Of a DNA stretch of 60,765 nt, positions 22,342 to 30,936 are shown in pieces (position 1 is the stretch's first letter; each line of letters starts with the position of its first letter). Location: assembly GCA_910586735.1 (NCBI GenBank), contig CAJUJW010000006.1, positions 1 through 60,765 on the forward strand. The letters are read 5' to 3'. Origin of the DNA: an uncultured Oscillibacter sp. (GTDB taxonomy: Bacteria; Bacillota; Clostridia; Oscillospirales; Oscillospiraceae). Below the pieces are notes generated by a model that had not been told where the DNA came from, did no database searches, and was given only the letters and a program-made list of their open reading frames with translations. A program made the position numbers and the translations under genes.

Positions 22342-25031
22342 CCCTCCGCCTCCCGCAGACGCTCCACAATGGTCCGTTTTGACACGGAGCGGTAGGTCCA
22401 AAGGGGCACCAGGGCCCCCAGAGCCAGGAAGATGGGCAGGATCACCAGAATGGGCGTCACGGTGAGCCGGTAGGAGAAGAACCAGAAGACATCCGACAGG
22501 ACGGTCCCCATCAGGGGGCCGATGCACACCGTCATCACCAGGGACACCGCCAGGGCCAGGAGCGTGTAATAAAGGCCTTCGTACACCAGCATGATTTTCA
22601 GCTGCTTCCCGGTCATGCCGATGGACTGGAGCACCGCCAGCTCCCGCTTCCGGGTGAGGATGCCCGTGAGGACCGCGTTGACGAAGTTCAGCACGCCCAC
22701 CAGGCCGATGATGAGGCTCAGGGCCCCGCCCATGGTCATGAACATACTCCGAAAGCCCTCGAACTCGGCCGCGTAAGTGGCCCGGCTCTCGTAGTCGTAG
22801 AGGGGCTGGACGCTCTCGGTGTACTCCGCCAGGAAGGACTCCATGTCCGGCTCCGCCTCGTCGGTAGTGTTGAAAATATAGGTCATGACGCTGTCCGTCC
22901 CGGTGTCCTGCTTGAAGCGTTCCGCGCCCAGGACGAACTGGTCCGCGCCGTAGTAGCGGTAATTGATGGAGCCAGGCACCTTCACCAGGGCGCAGACGGT
23001 GTACTCTACGTCCTCATAAGCAACGGCCCGGCTGGTCCAGTTCCGGTTGGGGTCCACATTCTCGGTGTCCTCGATGACTTCCCCGTTGTCCATATAGAAG
23101 TATTCCCGCTCCGTGACATAGCGCAGGGTCACCTTGTCTCCCAGCTTGGCCCAGTTGGAGCCGAAGATGGTGGCGTTGTAGTCGTCCGACAGGTACACGG
23201 CGGCGATGGCCTTCTGTGTGGGGTCCGACAGCGGGGCCAGGTCCCCCTCAAACACATCCACCAGGCTGAGGGGGAAGTCCTCCATGCCGTAGAGCTGCAC
23301 CCGGTCCGCCAGGAGGCCGTTGTCCAGCCGCTCCTTGAATTTTATTTGCTGGTCCAGAACCTCCGGCGGGTTCCACTTGCCCCAGACGCCCCGGAACCAC
23401 TCCTCGGTGATGAACTCCTCAATGTCGGAGACGTTGCCGTAGATTCGGCCGTTTTCCTCAATGCCGCCCTGGGCGTTCACATCGGAGATGATCTCCTCCG
23501 GCACCGCATCGTCGGTGGAGGTAAAGCCCCCGCCGCTAACCTGAAAGTAGGCCGCGTCCCCCAGAATGAAGTCCACGTTGGCGTTCCGGGCCAGGTACTT
23601 GTTCATGTCGAAGCCGATGGAGAAGGTATAGGTCATGGTGGCCAGCACCACCGCCAGGGTCAGGGAGATGACCGTCACCACGGTCTTGCCCTTGCTGCGG
23701 CCCAGGTTGGCCCAGGCCATTTTCGGCAGGGACGCGCCGCCCTGGGCCTTCCGGGTCTTCTCTCGTTTGCCGGGCTTTTTGGGGGTTCCGCCCTCGGTGT
23801 AGCGGACGGCCTCCACCGGGGAGACCTTCGCCGCCATGCGCCCCGGACGGGCGCAGGAGAGGAACACCGTCAGCAGGGAAAACAGGGCCGCGCCGATGAA
23901 GATCAGGGGGTTGAAGGAGACAAAGGCGTGCTTGTAGCTCAGCTGGGCCATGATGATGGGGGTCAGCTTGTTGCCGATGACGAAGCCCAGAATCAACCCC
24001 AGGGGGACGCCCATGAGGCTCAGCATCAGGGCCTGCTGGCGGACGATGCGTTTGAGCTGCTTTCCGGTGGTGCCGATGGTCTTCAAGAGGCCGTAGAACC
24101 GGATATCGTTGGTGACGGAGATCTGGAAAACGTTGTAGATGATGAGATAGCCCGTGAAGATAATCAGCAGCAGCAAAACCACGATGGCCAGGAGGGTGGT
24201 GATATCGAAGTTATTGGAGAACTGCGCCCCGGAGTAGCCCCAGTTGACGCCGGTGTCCAGGTAGTTGTCCGCCTGGAAGTCCTCCCCCTGATAGCCGTGG
24301 TTCCGGAGGACCTGATAGACGTCCTCCTCGATGCTCATGGCGTTTTTGAACATCATGCTCAGGGTCCATTTTCCGGTGATGGAGTAGGGGTCCCCGCTGC
24401 TGAGGGCGCAGAGCTCCTCGGCGGCGGACCGGGGCAGGAGGACGTGGCTAGCCATCGTGGCGCTGTCGTACTCCCACCAGCCGGAGAGGGTGAAGGTCCG
24501 GGTGACGGGGGTGGGGTTGGCCGTCAGGGTGTCGATATCGAAGGTTATGGTGAACTCCGCGCCGATCTCCGGCTCCACCCCTAGGAGGGACAGGACCCGG
24601 AGGTCCGTGGCGGCCTCGTTGGTGCCCTCCCGGGGGAGGGCGCCCACGGTGGGCTCACAGAAGTGGTGGGGCGCGGCGGCGGGTTCCATATAGCTGACTT
24701 CCACGTGGGACTTGTTGAAGGGAGGCTCCGTGGGCATCCCCACGAACAGCCGGGCGAAGCCCTCTTTGATGAGAGGGTCGGTCCGGAACTCCTCCACCTG
24801 CTCCCAGGTGATGTCCTTGATGGAGGCGTGGCCGTCGCCCCCCGCCTGGCGGAAGTTCTCCTGCTGGTAGGAGTAGTTGATGGAGGCGGCAATGGTAAAG
24901 AGGGAGGTAAAGAGCACCGTGGTCAGGGCGATGGCCAGGACGGCCACGATGTTGCGGGTCCGGGCGGCCCGCATGGACCGGAAGCCCAGGCGGCGGACGC
25001 AGCCCTTGTTGGCGACACGGATCATGGTCAC
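22338..25031 (-). CDS. ABC transporter permease, FtsX/MacB type
   Basis: 897 residues. There are two FtsX-type modules: a membrane segment near 25-50, three more near 270-430 (including VVLLLLIIFTGYLIIYNVFQI), another near 480 (TVVTVISLTLAVVLATMTYTF), and three at the C terminus (FMTMGGALSLIIGLVGVLNF onward). Large extracytoplasmic domains lie between them. Such permeases with a separate ATPase export or sense peptides, lipids or antibiotics; Bce-type detoxification modules have similar size. The substrate is unknown. The gene overlaps the ATPase gene upstream by four bases and the lipoprotein gene downstream. Confidence 0.85.
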   Translation of the reverse strand: MTMIRVANKGCVRRLGFRSMRAARTRNIVAVLAIALTTVLFTSLFTIAASINYSYQQENFRQAGGDGHASIKDITWEQVEEFRTDPLIKEGFARLFVGMPTEPPFNKSHVEVSYMEPAAAPHHFCEPTVGALPREGTNEAATDLRVLSLLGVEPEIGAEFTITFDIDTLTANPTPVTRTFTLSGWWEYDSATMASHVLLPRSAAEELCALSSGDPYSITGKWTLSMMFKNAMSIEEDVYQVLRNHGYQGEDFQADNYLDTGVNWGYSGAQFSNNFDITTLLAIVVLLLLIIFTGYLIIYNVFQISVTNDIRFYGLLKTIGTTGKQLKRIVRQQALMLSLMGVPLGLILGFVIGNKLTPIIMAQLSYKHAFVSFNPLIFIGAALFSLLTVFLSCARPGRMAAKVSPVEAVRYTEGGTPKKPGKREKTRKAQGGASLPKMAWANLGRSKGKTVVTVISLTLAVVLATMTYTFSIGFDMNKYLARNANVDFILGDAAYFQVSGGGFTSTDDAVPEEIISDVNAQGGIEENGRIYGNVSDIEEFITEEWFRGVWGKWNPPEVLDQQIKFKERLDNGLLADRVQLYGMEDFPLSLVDVFEGDLAPLSDPTQKAIAAVYLSDDYNATIFGSNWAKLGDKVTLRYVTEREYFYMDNGEVIEDTENVDPNRNWTSRAVAYEDVEYTVCALVKVPGSINYRYYGADQFVLGAERFKQDTGTDSVMTYIFNTTDEAEPDMESFLAEYTESVQPLYDYESRATYAAEFEGFRSMFMTMGGALSLIIGLVGVLNFVNAVLTGILTRKRELAVLQSIGMTGKQLKIMLVYEGLYYTLLALAVSLVMTVCIGPLMGTVLSDVFWFFSYRLTVTPILVILPIFLALGALVPLWTYRSVSKRTIVERLREAEG

Positions 25032-25717
25032 GCCTCCCCCCTGGTAATCTGGGAGGAGCGGATTTTTCCGTCCTCGATGTGGATGACACGGTCCGCCGTC
25101 TGGGCGATTTCCTCATTGTGGGTAATCATGACGATGGTCTGGGTAAACTTTTCGCTGGTGATTTTCAGCAGGGCCATGACATCCTGGCTGGTCCGGGAGT
25201 CCAGGTTTCCTGTGGGCTCGTCGGCCAGGATGATGGCGGGCTTGGCCGCCAGGGCCCGGGCGATGGCCACCCGCTGCTGCTGGCCGCCGGAGAGGTTGTT
25301 GGGCAGGTTCCGCAGCTTTTTCTCCAGGCCCAGGGTCTCGATGATCTGGCCCACGTAGCCGTCGTCGGGCTTCTGCCCGTCCAGCTGGATGGGGAGGACG
25401 ATGTTCTCATAGACGCTGAGGACGGGGACCAGGTTGTAGTTCTGGAAGACGAAGCCGATTTTCCGGCGGCGGAAGATGGTAAGGGCCTCGTCCTTGAGGG
25501 AGAAGATGTCCTTGCCGTCCACGGTGACGGAACCGGAGGTGGGGCGGTCCAGTCCGCCCAGCATGTGGAGCAGGGTGGACTTGCCGGAACCGGAGGTGCC
25601 GACGACGGCGACGAACTCGCCCTTTTCCACCTGGAGGTCGACGCCGTCCAGGGCGCGGACCTCTGTCTCGCCGGAACCGTAGTGCTTGCGCAGGGATTTG
25701 GTTTCCAAGATGGTCAT
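25028..25717 (-). CDS. ABC transporter ATP-binding protein (LolD/BceA type)
   Basis: 229 residues. Walker A GTSGSGKST, Q-loop FVFQNYNLVPVLSVYENI, signature LSGGQQQR, Walker B IILADEPTG and the switch His in MITHNEE are all present. The LolD/MacB-type pattern matches the FtsX-type permease whose gene overlaps its stop codon. It powers mechanotransmission-type export rather than import. Translation starts at ATG 25717 after GGAGG. An inverted repeat lies just upstream of its promoter. Confidence 0.92.
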   Translation of the reverse strand: MTILETKSLRKHYGSGETEVRALDGVDLQVEKGEFVAVVGTSGSGKSTLLHMLGGLDRPTSGSVTVDGKDIFSLKDEALTIFRRRKIGFVFQNYNLVPVLSVYENIVLPIQLDGQKPDDGYVGQIIETLGLEKKLRNLPNNLSGGQQQRVAIARALAAKPAIILADEPTGNLDSRTSQDVMALLKITSEKFTQTIVMITHNEEIAQTADRVIHIEDGKIRSSQITRGEA

Positions 25718-25771
25718 ATTTGATTACCTCCAAGGCAAAGTGTGTTTGGCGGCGGCGCGCCGCTTTCATTG

Positions 25772-25835
25772 TGGATACTCTACCATAGGAATCTGTCCAG
25801 ATTCTTTCTGAAATCTTACAGAGTTGAAAGAATCT
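25772..25835 (-). promoter_or_regulatory. Promoter and inverted-repeat operator candidate of the ABC genes
   Basis: Minus strand TGGACA (25794-25799), 16 bp, TATCCA (25772-25777). Touching the -35 box is AGATTCTTTC (25799-25808) and its exact inverse GAAAGAATCT (25826-25835), 17 bp apart. The placement suits an activator such as a response regulator. The regulator is not adjacent. Confidence 0.45.
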
Positions 25836-25839
25836 GCTT

Positions 25840-25887
25840 CCCCCGCCGGGGAAGGGGCCTTTACTCGCCCTGACGGGCGGGGCTTCA
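25840..25887. repeat. Palindromic intergenic repeat, copy A
   Basis: CCCCCGCCGGGGAAGGGGCC, then TTTACTCGCCCTGACGGGCG and GGG. It matches the arrangement at 60641-60693 (a G/C hairpin, CCTTTAC, then CGCCCTNACGGGCGGGG). Two short hairpins separated by TTTAC. Confidence 0.5.
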
Positions 25888-25912
25888 TTTCCCCAGTTGG
25901 CAAAAAAATGAA

Positions 25913-25941
25913 TTGACTGCATCCGCCCCGTATGATAAACT
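25913..25941 (+). promoter_or_regulatory. Promoter of nfnAB
   Basis: TTGACT (25913-25918), 17 bp, TAAACT (25936-25941). Confidence 0.65.
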
Positions 25942-26015
25942 AATAACAATGTGTCAATGGCAGGACACGGGCTCCAACATCACGACCATGACAGATTTGG
26001 GAAAGAAGGAAACAT

Positions 26016-26858
26016 ATGTACAAGATCGTCAGAAAAGAGGCTCTGCGCCCCACCGTCACCCTGTACGAGATTGAGGCTCCGCTGATCGCCAAGAAGGCCC
26101 AGCCGGGACAGTTCATCATCCTCCGGGTGGACGAAAAGGGCGAACGCATCCCCATTACCATCAACGCCTACGACCCGGAAAAGGGCACCGTCACCATCAT
26201 CGTCCAGACCGTGGGCGCGACGACGGAAAAGCTCAGCCACCTCAGCGAGGGCGACTGCCTCCAGGACTTCGTGGGCCCCCTGGGCAAGGCCACCGAGACC
26301 GAGGGCAAGAAAAAGGTCTGCGTGGTCGGCGGCGGCGTGGGCTGCGCCATCGCTTACCCGGTGTTGAAGAAATTCCACGACGACGGGGCCGAGGTCCACG
26401 CCGTTGTCGGCTTCCGCACCGAGGACCTGGTCATCCTGGAAGAGGAATTTAAGAAGGCCAGCGACAAGCTGATTGTCTGCACCGACGACGGAAGCTATGG
26501 CCGCAAGGGCCTGGTCACCGACGCCCTGAAAGAGCTCATCGAGGCGGGGAACCAGTACGACGAGGTCTTCGCCATCGGCCCCATGGTCATGATGAAATTC
26601 GTCTCCAAGACCACGGAGCCCTACGGCATCCCCACCACCGTCTCCATGAGCCCCATCATGATCGACGGAACCGGCATGTGCGGCGGCTGCCGGCTCAGCG
26701 TCGGCGGGGAGATGAAGTTCGCCTGCGTGGACGGCCCCGACTTCGACGGGCACAAGGTGGACTGGGACCTGGCCGTGAAGCGGAACCAGATGTATATGGA
26801 ATTCGAGAAGCACAAGCACGAGGAGACCTGCAACCTCTTTAAGAAGGAGGCCGAATAA
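26016..26858 (+). CDS. nfnA: NfnA-type ferredoxin-NADP+ reductase subunit alpha (sulfide dehydrogenase-like)
   Basis: 280 residues. FAD-binding barrel at the N terminus (QPGQFIILRVDEKGERIPITI), NAD-binding CVVGGGVGCAIAYPVLKK, and a C-terminal [2Fe-2S] loop MCGGCRLSVGGEMKFACVDGP. With NfnB it forms an electron-bifurcating complex that couples ferredoxin and NADH to NADP+ reduction in anaerobes. The next gene follows within a few bases and is the matching large subunit. It resembles PyrK-type proteins too, but the pair favours Nfn. Cytoplasmic. Confidence 0.9.
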   Translation: MYKIVRKEALRPTVTLYEIEAPLIAKKAQPGQFIILRVDEKGERIPITINAYDPEKGTVTIIVQTVGATTEKLSHLSEGDCLQDFVGPLGKATETEGKKKVCVVGGGVGCAIAYPVLKKFHDDGAEVHAVVGFRTEDLVILEEEFKKASDKLIVCTDDGSYGRKGLVTDALKELIEAGNQYDEVFAIGPMVMMKFVSKTTEPYGIPTTVSMSPIMIDGTGMCGGCRLSVGGEMKFACVDGPDFDGHKVDWDLAVKRNQMYMEFEKHKHEETCNLFKKEAE

Positions 26859-26860
26859 TC

Positions 26861-28243
26861 ATGGCCAATATGTCTTTACAGAAGAACCCCATGCCCTCCC
26901 AGGACCCCAACGTCCGCAATAAGAACTTCCAGGAGGTGGCCCTGGGCTACACCGAGGAACAGGCTCTGGACGAGGCCAAGCGGTGCCTGAACTGCAAGAA
27001 CAAGCCCTGTATGCAGGGCTGCCCCGTCATGGTACATATCCCCGAGTTCATCGAGAAGGTGGCCGCCGGGGAGTTTGAGGAGGCCTATCAGATCATCTCC
27101 AATACCTCCGCCCTGCCCGCCGTCTGCGGCCGGGTGTGCCCCCAGGAGACCCAGTGCGAGATGTACTGCGTCCGGGGCAAGAAGGGCGACCCCGTGGGCA
27201 TCGGACGGCTGGAGCGCTTTGTGGCTGACTGGCACAACGCCCACGCCACCGAGGCCCCCGAAAAGCCCGCCTCCAACGGCCACCGCGTCGCCGTGGTCGG
27301 TTCCGGCCCAGCGGGCCTGACCTGCGCCGGCGACCTGGCCCGGAAGGGCTATGACGTAACCGTTTTCGAGGCCCTCCACCTGGCGGGCGGCGTGCTGGTG
27401 TACGGCATCCCCGAGTTCCGTCTGCCCAAGGCCATCGTCCAGAAGGAAGTGGACGGGCTCAAGGCCATGGGCGTCACCATCGCCACGGACACGGTCATCG
27501 GACGGACCATCTCCATCGACGAGCTCATGGAGGAGCAGGGCTTTGAGGCCGTGTTCATCGGCTCCGGCGCGGGCCTGCCCATGTTCATGGACATCCCCGG
27601 CGTCAACTACCGGGGCGTGTACTCCGCCAACGAGTTCCTGACCCGGATCAACCTGATGAAAGCCTACCTGCCCGACTCCGACACCCCCATCCAGCGGCCC
27701 AAGAAGGTGGCCGTGGTGGGCGGCGGCAACGTGGCCATGGACGCGGCCCGGTGCGCCAAGCGCCTGGGGGCCGAGGTCTACATCGTCTACCGCCGGGGCA
27801 TGGAGGAGCTTCCCGCCCGTAAGGAGGAAGTGGAGCACGCCGAGGAGGAGGGCATCATCTTCAAGACCCTCTGCAACCCGGTGGAAATCTTCGCCGACGA
27901 AAACGACGACGTGAACAAAATCCGCTGCATCCGCATGGAGCTGGGCGAGCCCGACGCCTCCGGGCGGCGGCGGCCCATTGAGGTCCCCGGCAGCGAGTTC
28001 GATCTGGACGTGGACTGCGTCATCATGTCCCTGGGCACCAGCCCGAACCCGCTGATCAAGTCCACCACTAAGGGCCTGGAAATCAACCGCAAGGGCGGCA
28101 TCGTGGTCAACGAGGACGGCCTGACCTCCCGGGAGAAGGTCTACGCGGGCGGCGACGCGGTTACCGGCGCGGCCACGGTCATCCTGGCCATGGGCGCGGG
28201 CAAGACCGCCGCCAAGGCCATCGACGAGGCCCTGAGCAAATAA
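26861..28243 (+). CDS. nfnB: NfnB-type large subunit (GltA-like NADPH oxidoreductase)
   Basis: 460 residues. N-terminal iron-sulfur region CLNCKNKPCMQGCPVMVHIP and CGRVCPQETQCEMYCVRG, then FAD and NAD(P) folds AVVGSGPAGLTCAGDLARKG and AVVGGGNVAMDAARCAKRLG, and the C-terminal GGDAVTGAATVILAMGAGK. The same family includes the small subunit of glutamate synthase, but adjacency to NfnA identifies this as the bifurcating transhydrogenase partner. It supplies NADPH, for example to the GOGAT and GDH encoded in this window. AGGAGG lies in the end of nfnA. Confidence 0.9.
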   Translation: MANMSLQKNPMPSQDPNVRNKNFQEVALGYTEEQALDEAKRCLNCKNKPCMQGCPVMVHIPEFIEKVAAGEFEEAYQIISNTSALPAVCGRVCPQETQCEMYCVRGKKGDPVGIGRLERFVADWHNAHATEAPEKPASNGHRVAVVGSGPAGLTCAGDLARKGYDVTVFEALHLAGGVLVYGIPEFRLPKAIVQKEVDGLKAMGVTIATDTVIGRTISIDELMEEQGFEAVFIGSGAGLPMFMDIPGVNYRGVYSANEFLTRINLMKAYLPDSDTPIQRPKKVAVVGGGNVAMDAARCAKRLGAEVYIVYRRGMEELPARKEEVEHAEEEGIIFKTLCNPVEIFADENDDVNKIRCIRMELGEPDASGRRRPIEVPGSEFDLDVDCVIMSLGTSPNPLIKSTTKGLEINRKGGIVVNEDGLTSREKVYAGGDAVTGAATVILAMGAGKTAAKAIDEALSK

Positions 28244-28920
28244 TGAGAGAAAGCGTCAAGGGCATAACCGCTTTGGCGTTGGCGCTGTGCCTCCTGCTTG
28301 CCGCCTGCGGCGGGCAGGGGGCCTTGCCGTCTGACGCCCCGCCGCCGGAGGAGCCCCCGGCCCAAACCTCCGAGACCGTCCCGCCCGCCGAACCCGCGCC
28401 GCCGGTCCCGCCCGGCTTCCCGGAACTGGAGAAGACGGAGTGGGAGGCGGTCAGCGTCGACCTGGAGTCCTTCGGCCTCACCATCCGCTCTGATGACGAG
28501 CGGCTCATGTATATCTTTGAGCACACGGCTGCGGTGCCCCTGGACCAGCTCATCGTCTTTGACCTGTGGGGCGACGCGCTGACGGAGGGGTCCAGCGAGG
28601 AACTCCGCAGCCGCTTCCTGGAAGCGCCGGACACGGTGCTGGCCTATCTGGTTCTCATGGGGGACCAGGAAGTGACGCTCCCCGGCTGGGACCCCATGCC
28701 CGCAGCGGAGATCGTCTGCCAAAGTATCGCCTCCGCCGACGCCGTCTGGCACGGCGGGTCGGAGGAGTTTGCCCAGACCCTGGCCTCCTGCCGGGAGCGT
28801 TATCCCTCCGGCAGGATTTCGGAACTGCTGGATGTCATGGAGCGGGAACACGCCGAGTCCATGGAGCGACAGCAAAAGGTGATAGAAGAGTATCAAGCGC
28901 ACTTAAAAACGCAGCCATGA
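28243..28920 (+). CDS. Hypothetical lipoprotein downstream of nfnB
   Basis: 225 residues. Signal peptide with lipobox LLAACGG, a proline-rich linker (PPPEEPPAQTSETVPPAEP), then a globular domain (ESFGLTIRSDDERLMYIFEH, TVLAYLVLMGDQEVTLPGWD). No recognised family. The ATG overlaps the nfnB stop (TAATG), so it is translationally coupled, although a functional link to Nfn is not obvious for a surface protein. A 14-bp hairpin follows the stop. Confidence 0.65.
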   Translation: MRESVKGITALALALCLLLAACGGQGALPSDAPPPEEPPAQTSETVPPAEPAPPVPPGFPELEKTEWEAVSVDLESFGLTIRSDDERLMYIFEHTAAVPLDQLIVFDLWGDALTEGSSEELRSRFLEAPDTVLAYLVLMGDQEVTLPGWDPMPAAEIVCQSIASADAVWHGGSEEFAQTLASCRERYPSGRISELLDVMEREHAESMERQQKVIEEYQAHLKTQP

Positions 28921-28922
28921 GA

Positions 28923-28957
28923 CAGCGCCCCGGAGGAGAAGTCCCTCCGGGGCGCTG
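28923..28957. terminator. Hairpin between converging lipoprotein and yjdF genes
   Basis: CAGCGCCCCGGAGG / CCTCCGGGGCGCTG, 14-bp perfect stem with a seven-base loop. T-runs are weak on both sides. Confidence 0.55.
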
Positions 28958-28978
28958 CCTTGCGTACTGCTTCCGAAT

Positions 28979-29398
28979 TTAATGTCCCTTCCGCTTTTCC
29001 CGCCGTTTCTCCCGGCGGAGGGCAAACTTCCGTTCCTCCTCCGCCTCCCGCTCCTGGCGGGTTTTGCGGGTCCGGGCGGCTTTGCCTTCCTCCCTTTGGA
29101 GGGCCAGGGCTTGCTGGGCCTTGGTGCCCGGGGCGGCGGGCCGAACGGCCCTCCGGGCCTCCCGGCGGGCGCGCTTGGGGCTGACCTTCCTCTCGAAGGG
29201 GCCCTTGGCGGCGACGGGAGGGCTGAAGCGCAGGCTCCGCCAGTTCTCCAGCAAAAAGGCGTAGACCTCCTGGTCCCCCGGCTCGGCCCCGAAGGGGTGC
29301 TTGCAGACCTCAAAGAATCCGCCGCCGCCCCGCTCGTAGAGGAGGACCCAGAAGGGGTCCTCGAAGCGGACGGTGAGCTTTGCGTATCCGGTTTCCAT
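28979..29398 (-). CDS. yjdF: YjdF family protein (DUF2992)
   Basis: 139 residues from ATG 29398 (AAAGGAGG at eight bases). The N-terminal part (LTVRFEDPFWVLLYERGGGG, FEVCKHPFGAEPGDQEVYAFL, ENWRSLRFS) matches the YjdF/DUF2992 family; the C-terminal half is highly basic and likely coiled or unstructured (KVSPKRARREARRAVRP, then REEGKAARTRKTRQERE). Function is unknown. In Bacillus and relatives yjdF genes sit behind the yjdF riboswitch, which responds to aromatic heterocycles. A structured leader is present here too. Confidence 0.8.
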   Translation of the reverse strand: METGYAKLTVRFEDPFWVLLYERGGGGFFEVCKHPFGAEPGDQEVYAFLLENWRSLRFSPPVAAKGPFERKVSPKRARREARRAVRPAAPGTKAQQALALQREEGKAARTRKTRQEREAEEERKFALRREKRREKRKGH

Positions 29399-29521
29399 AC
29401 GCGGTTCCTCCTTTTCGTGTCTCTTACGGAGAAGGGACAACCAAGGAGGCAGGTTACTGATACCCCGGCGCGGGGGCGGGGTACGCCCGGACTACCGACC
29501 GGGCCGTGTTTTTATCTCCGC
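29399..29521 (-). promoter_or_regulatory. Probable yjdF-type riboswitch leader
   Basis: From the likely start of transcription near 29521 the minus-strand leader folds GCCCGG/CCGGGC (arms 29499-29504 and 29485-29490) and TACCCCG/CGGGGTA (29477-29483 and 29461-29467). The Shine-Dalgarno AAGGAGG (29407-29413) is exactly complementary to CCTCCTT (29443-29449), with an inner TCTC/GAGA stem. That geometry suits translational control. Assignment to the yjdF class rests on gene context, not on a consensus match I can verify. Confidence 0.55.
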
Positions 29522-29527
29522 AAATTC

Positions 29528-29556
29528 ACTATAGCGGAAAAGCGGGCAGAATGCAA
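29528..29556 (-). promoter_or_regulatory. Promoter of yjdF
   Basis: Minus strand TTGCAT (29551-29556), 17 bp, TATAGT (29528-29533). Confidence 0.65.
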
Positions 29557-29581
29557 GGGGGCTTTTTCAGCCTTTGCCTCC

Positions 29582-29610
29582 TTGCAATTTCCCCGGCGCT
29601 GTAGTATATT
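29582..29610 (+). promoter_or_regulatory. Promoter of the ZnuA-like gene
   Basis: TTGCAA (29582-29587), 17 bp, TATATT (29605-29610), back to back with the yjdF promoter. Confidence 0.65.
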
Positions 29611-29643
29611 GAAAGAACTGCTGAACGGAAAAGGGGGCCGCCC

Positions 29644-30612
29644 ATGAAACGGATATTACCTGTCCTCTGCGCCCTGCTTCTGCTGGCGGGCTGCGGCCCG
29701 GACCTGCCGCCGGAGAACCCGGACCGACTACAAATCGTCGCCGCCGTCTTCCCGGCCTATGACTTCGCCCGGGCCGCCGCCGGAGACCTGGCGGACGTGA
29801 AGCTCCTGCTGCCTCCCGGCGCGGAGAGCCACTCCTACGAGCCCACCCCGGCGGACATCCTCCGGGTCCAGCGCTGCGATCTCTTCATCTACCTGGGCGG
29901 CGAGTCCGACGCCTGGGTGGACACCATCCTCTCCGCCGTGGACATGGAGGGCGAGGCCCTGCGGATGATTGACTGCGTGGACCTCCTGGAGGAGGAGACC
30001 GTGGAGGGCATGCAGGGGGGCCACGACCATGACCACGAGCACCAGGAGGATCACGGCCATCTGGGGGAGGTGCTCAGCATGGACGAGCACGTCTGGACCG
30101 CCCCGCTGAACGCCGCCGCCGTCACCCGGACCATCGGGGAACGGCTGGCCGCCCTGGACCCGGAACACGCCGGGGCCTACGCCGCGGGCGCCGAAGCCTA
30201 CGCCCTGGAACTGGAGGCGCTGGACCGGGACTTTGCCGCCTTCTTCAACGGCCTGCCGGACCGGACCATCGTCTTCGGGGACCGCTTCCCCCTCCTCTAC
30301 TTCGCCGAGGCCTACGATCTGGATTACTACGCCGCCTTCCCCGGCTGCGGGGCCCAGACGGAACCCTCAGCGGCCACCATCGCCTTTCTGCTGGAGAAGG
30401 TCCGGGAGGAGCATTTGCCCGCCGTCTGGTATATCGAGTTCTCCAACCACCTGGTGGCGGACAGCATCGCCGAGGCCGCCGGGGTGGAGACGGCCCAGTT
30501 CCACACCTGCCACAACGTCAGCCGGGCGGACCTGGAGGCGGGGGCCACGTACCTCTCCCTGATGCGGGGCAACCTGGAGACCCTGCGGGACCACATGTCC
30601 GCAGCGAATTGA
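29644..30612 (+). CDS. Metal ABC transporter substrate-binding lipoprotein (ZnuA-like)
   Basis: 322 residues. Lipobox LLLAGCG anchors the protein outside the membrane. The cluster A-I pattern is clear: IVAAVFPAYDFARAAAGD, LLPPGAESHSYEPTPADI, a His-rich loop (GHDHDHEHQEDHGHLG) typical of zinc binders, DEHVWTAPLNAAAV with the metal His, and FGDRFPLLYFAEAYDLDY. It should deliver zinc (possibly manganese) to a permease. No permease or ATPase gene is adjacent, so it is an orphan here. It begins a plus-strand run of four genes. Confidence 0.88.
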   Translation: MKRILPVLCALLLLAGCGPDLPPENPDRLQIVAAVFPAYDFARAAAGDLADVKLLLPPGAESHSYEPTPADILRVQRCDLFIYLGGESDAWVDTILSAVDMEGEALRMIDCVDLLEEETVEGMQGGHDHDHEHQEDHGHLGEVLSMDEHVWTAPLNAAAVTRTIGERLAALDPEHAGAYAAGAEAYALELEALDRDFAAFFNGLPDRTIVFGDRFPLLYFAEAYDLDYYAAFPGCGAQTEPSAATIAFLLEKVREEHLPAVWYIEFSNHLVADSIAEAAGVETAQFHTCHNVSRADLEAGATYLSLMRGNLETLRDHMSAAN

Positions 30613-30630
30613 TATTTAAGGAGGCCCGAA

Positions 30631-30936
30631 ATGGACGGCGCGTTTGATTTCCTGACCCTGGAGTTTTTCACCCGGGCGTCGGTGTACCCCGGCAGCCTGG
30701 GGACCTTCCGCTACCGCTTTCAGCAAAGCGGCCGGATGGGAGACGGGCAGCTCCAGGCGTGGGTGTATGAGAACATCTGCTTCGAGCTGGCCAAGGACGC
30801 GGAGACGGAGACCTTCCCCTGGACGGAGGAGGGCGTGGCCGCCCTGCGGCGCTGGCTTTCGCAAAAGCTGGAGGAGCGGGGCGCGGAACCCTACCGCATT
30901 CCCTATCCGCCGAAAGAGGAAAAAGGAGGAGACTGA
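30631..30936 (+). CDS. Hypothetical protein
   Basis: 101 residues after AAGGAGGCC. Soluble; DGAFDFLTLEFFTRASVYPG and GTFRYRFQQSGRMGDGQLQA look like a compact beta-rich domain with a helical end (EEGVAALRRWLSQKLEER). No family recognised. The stop overlaps the start of the DUF2461 gene (TGATG), so the two are cotranslated and may work together. Confidence 0.6.
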   Translation: MDGAFDFLTLEFFTRASVYPGSLGTFRYRFQQSGRMGDGQLQAWVYENICFELAKDAETETFPWTEEGVAALRRWLSQKLEERGAEPYRIPYPPKEEKGGD

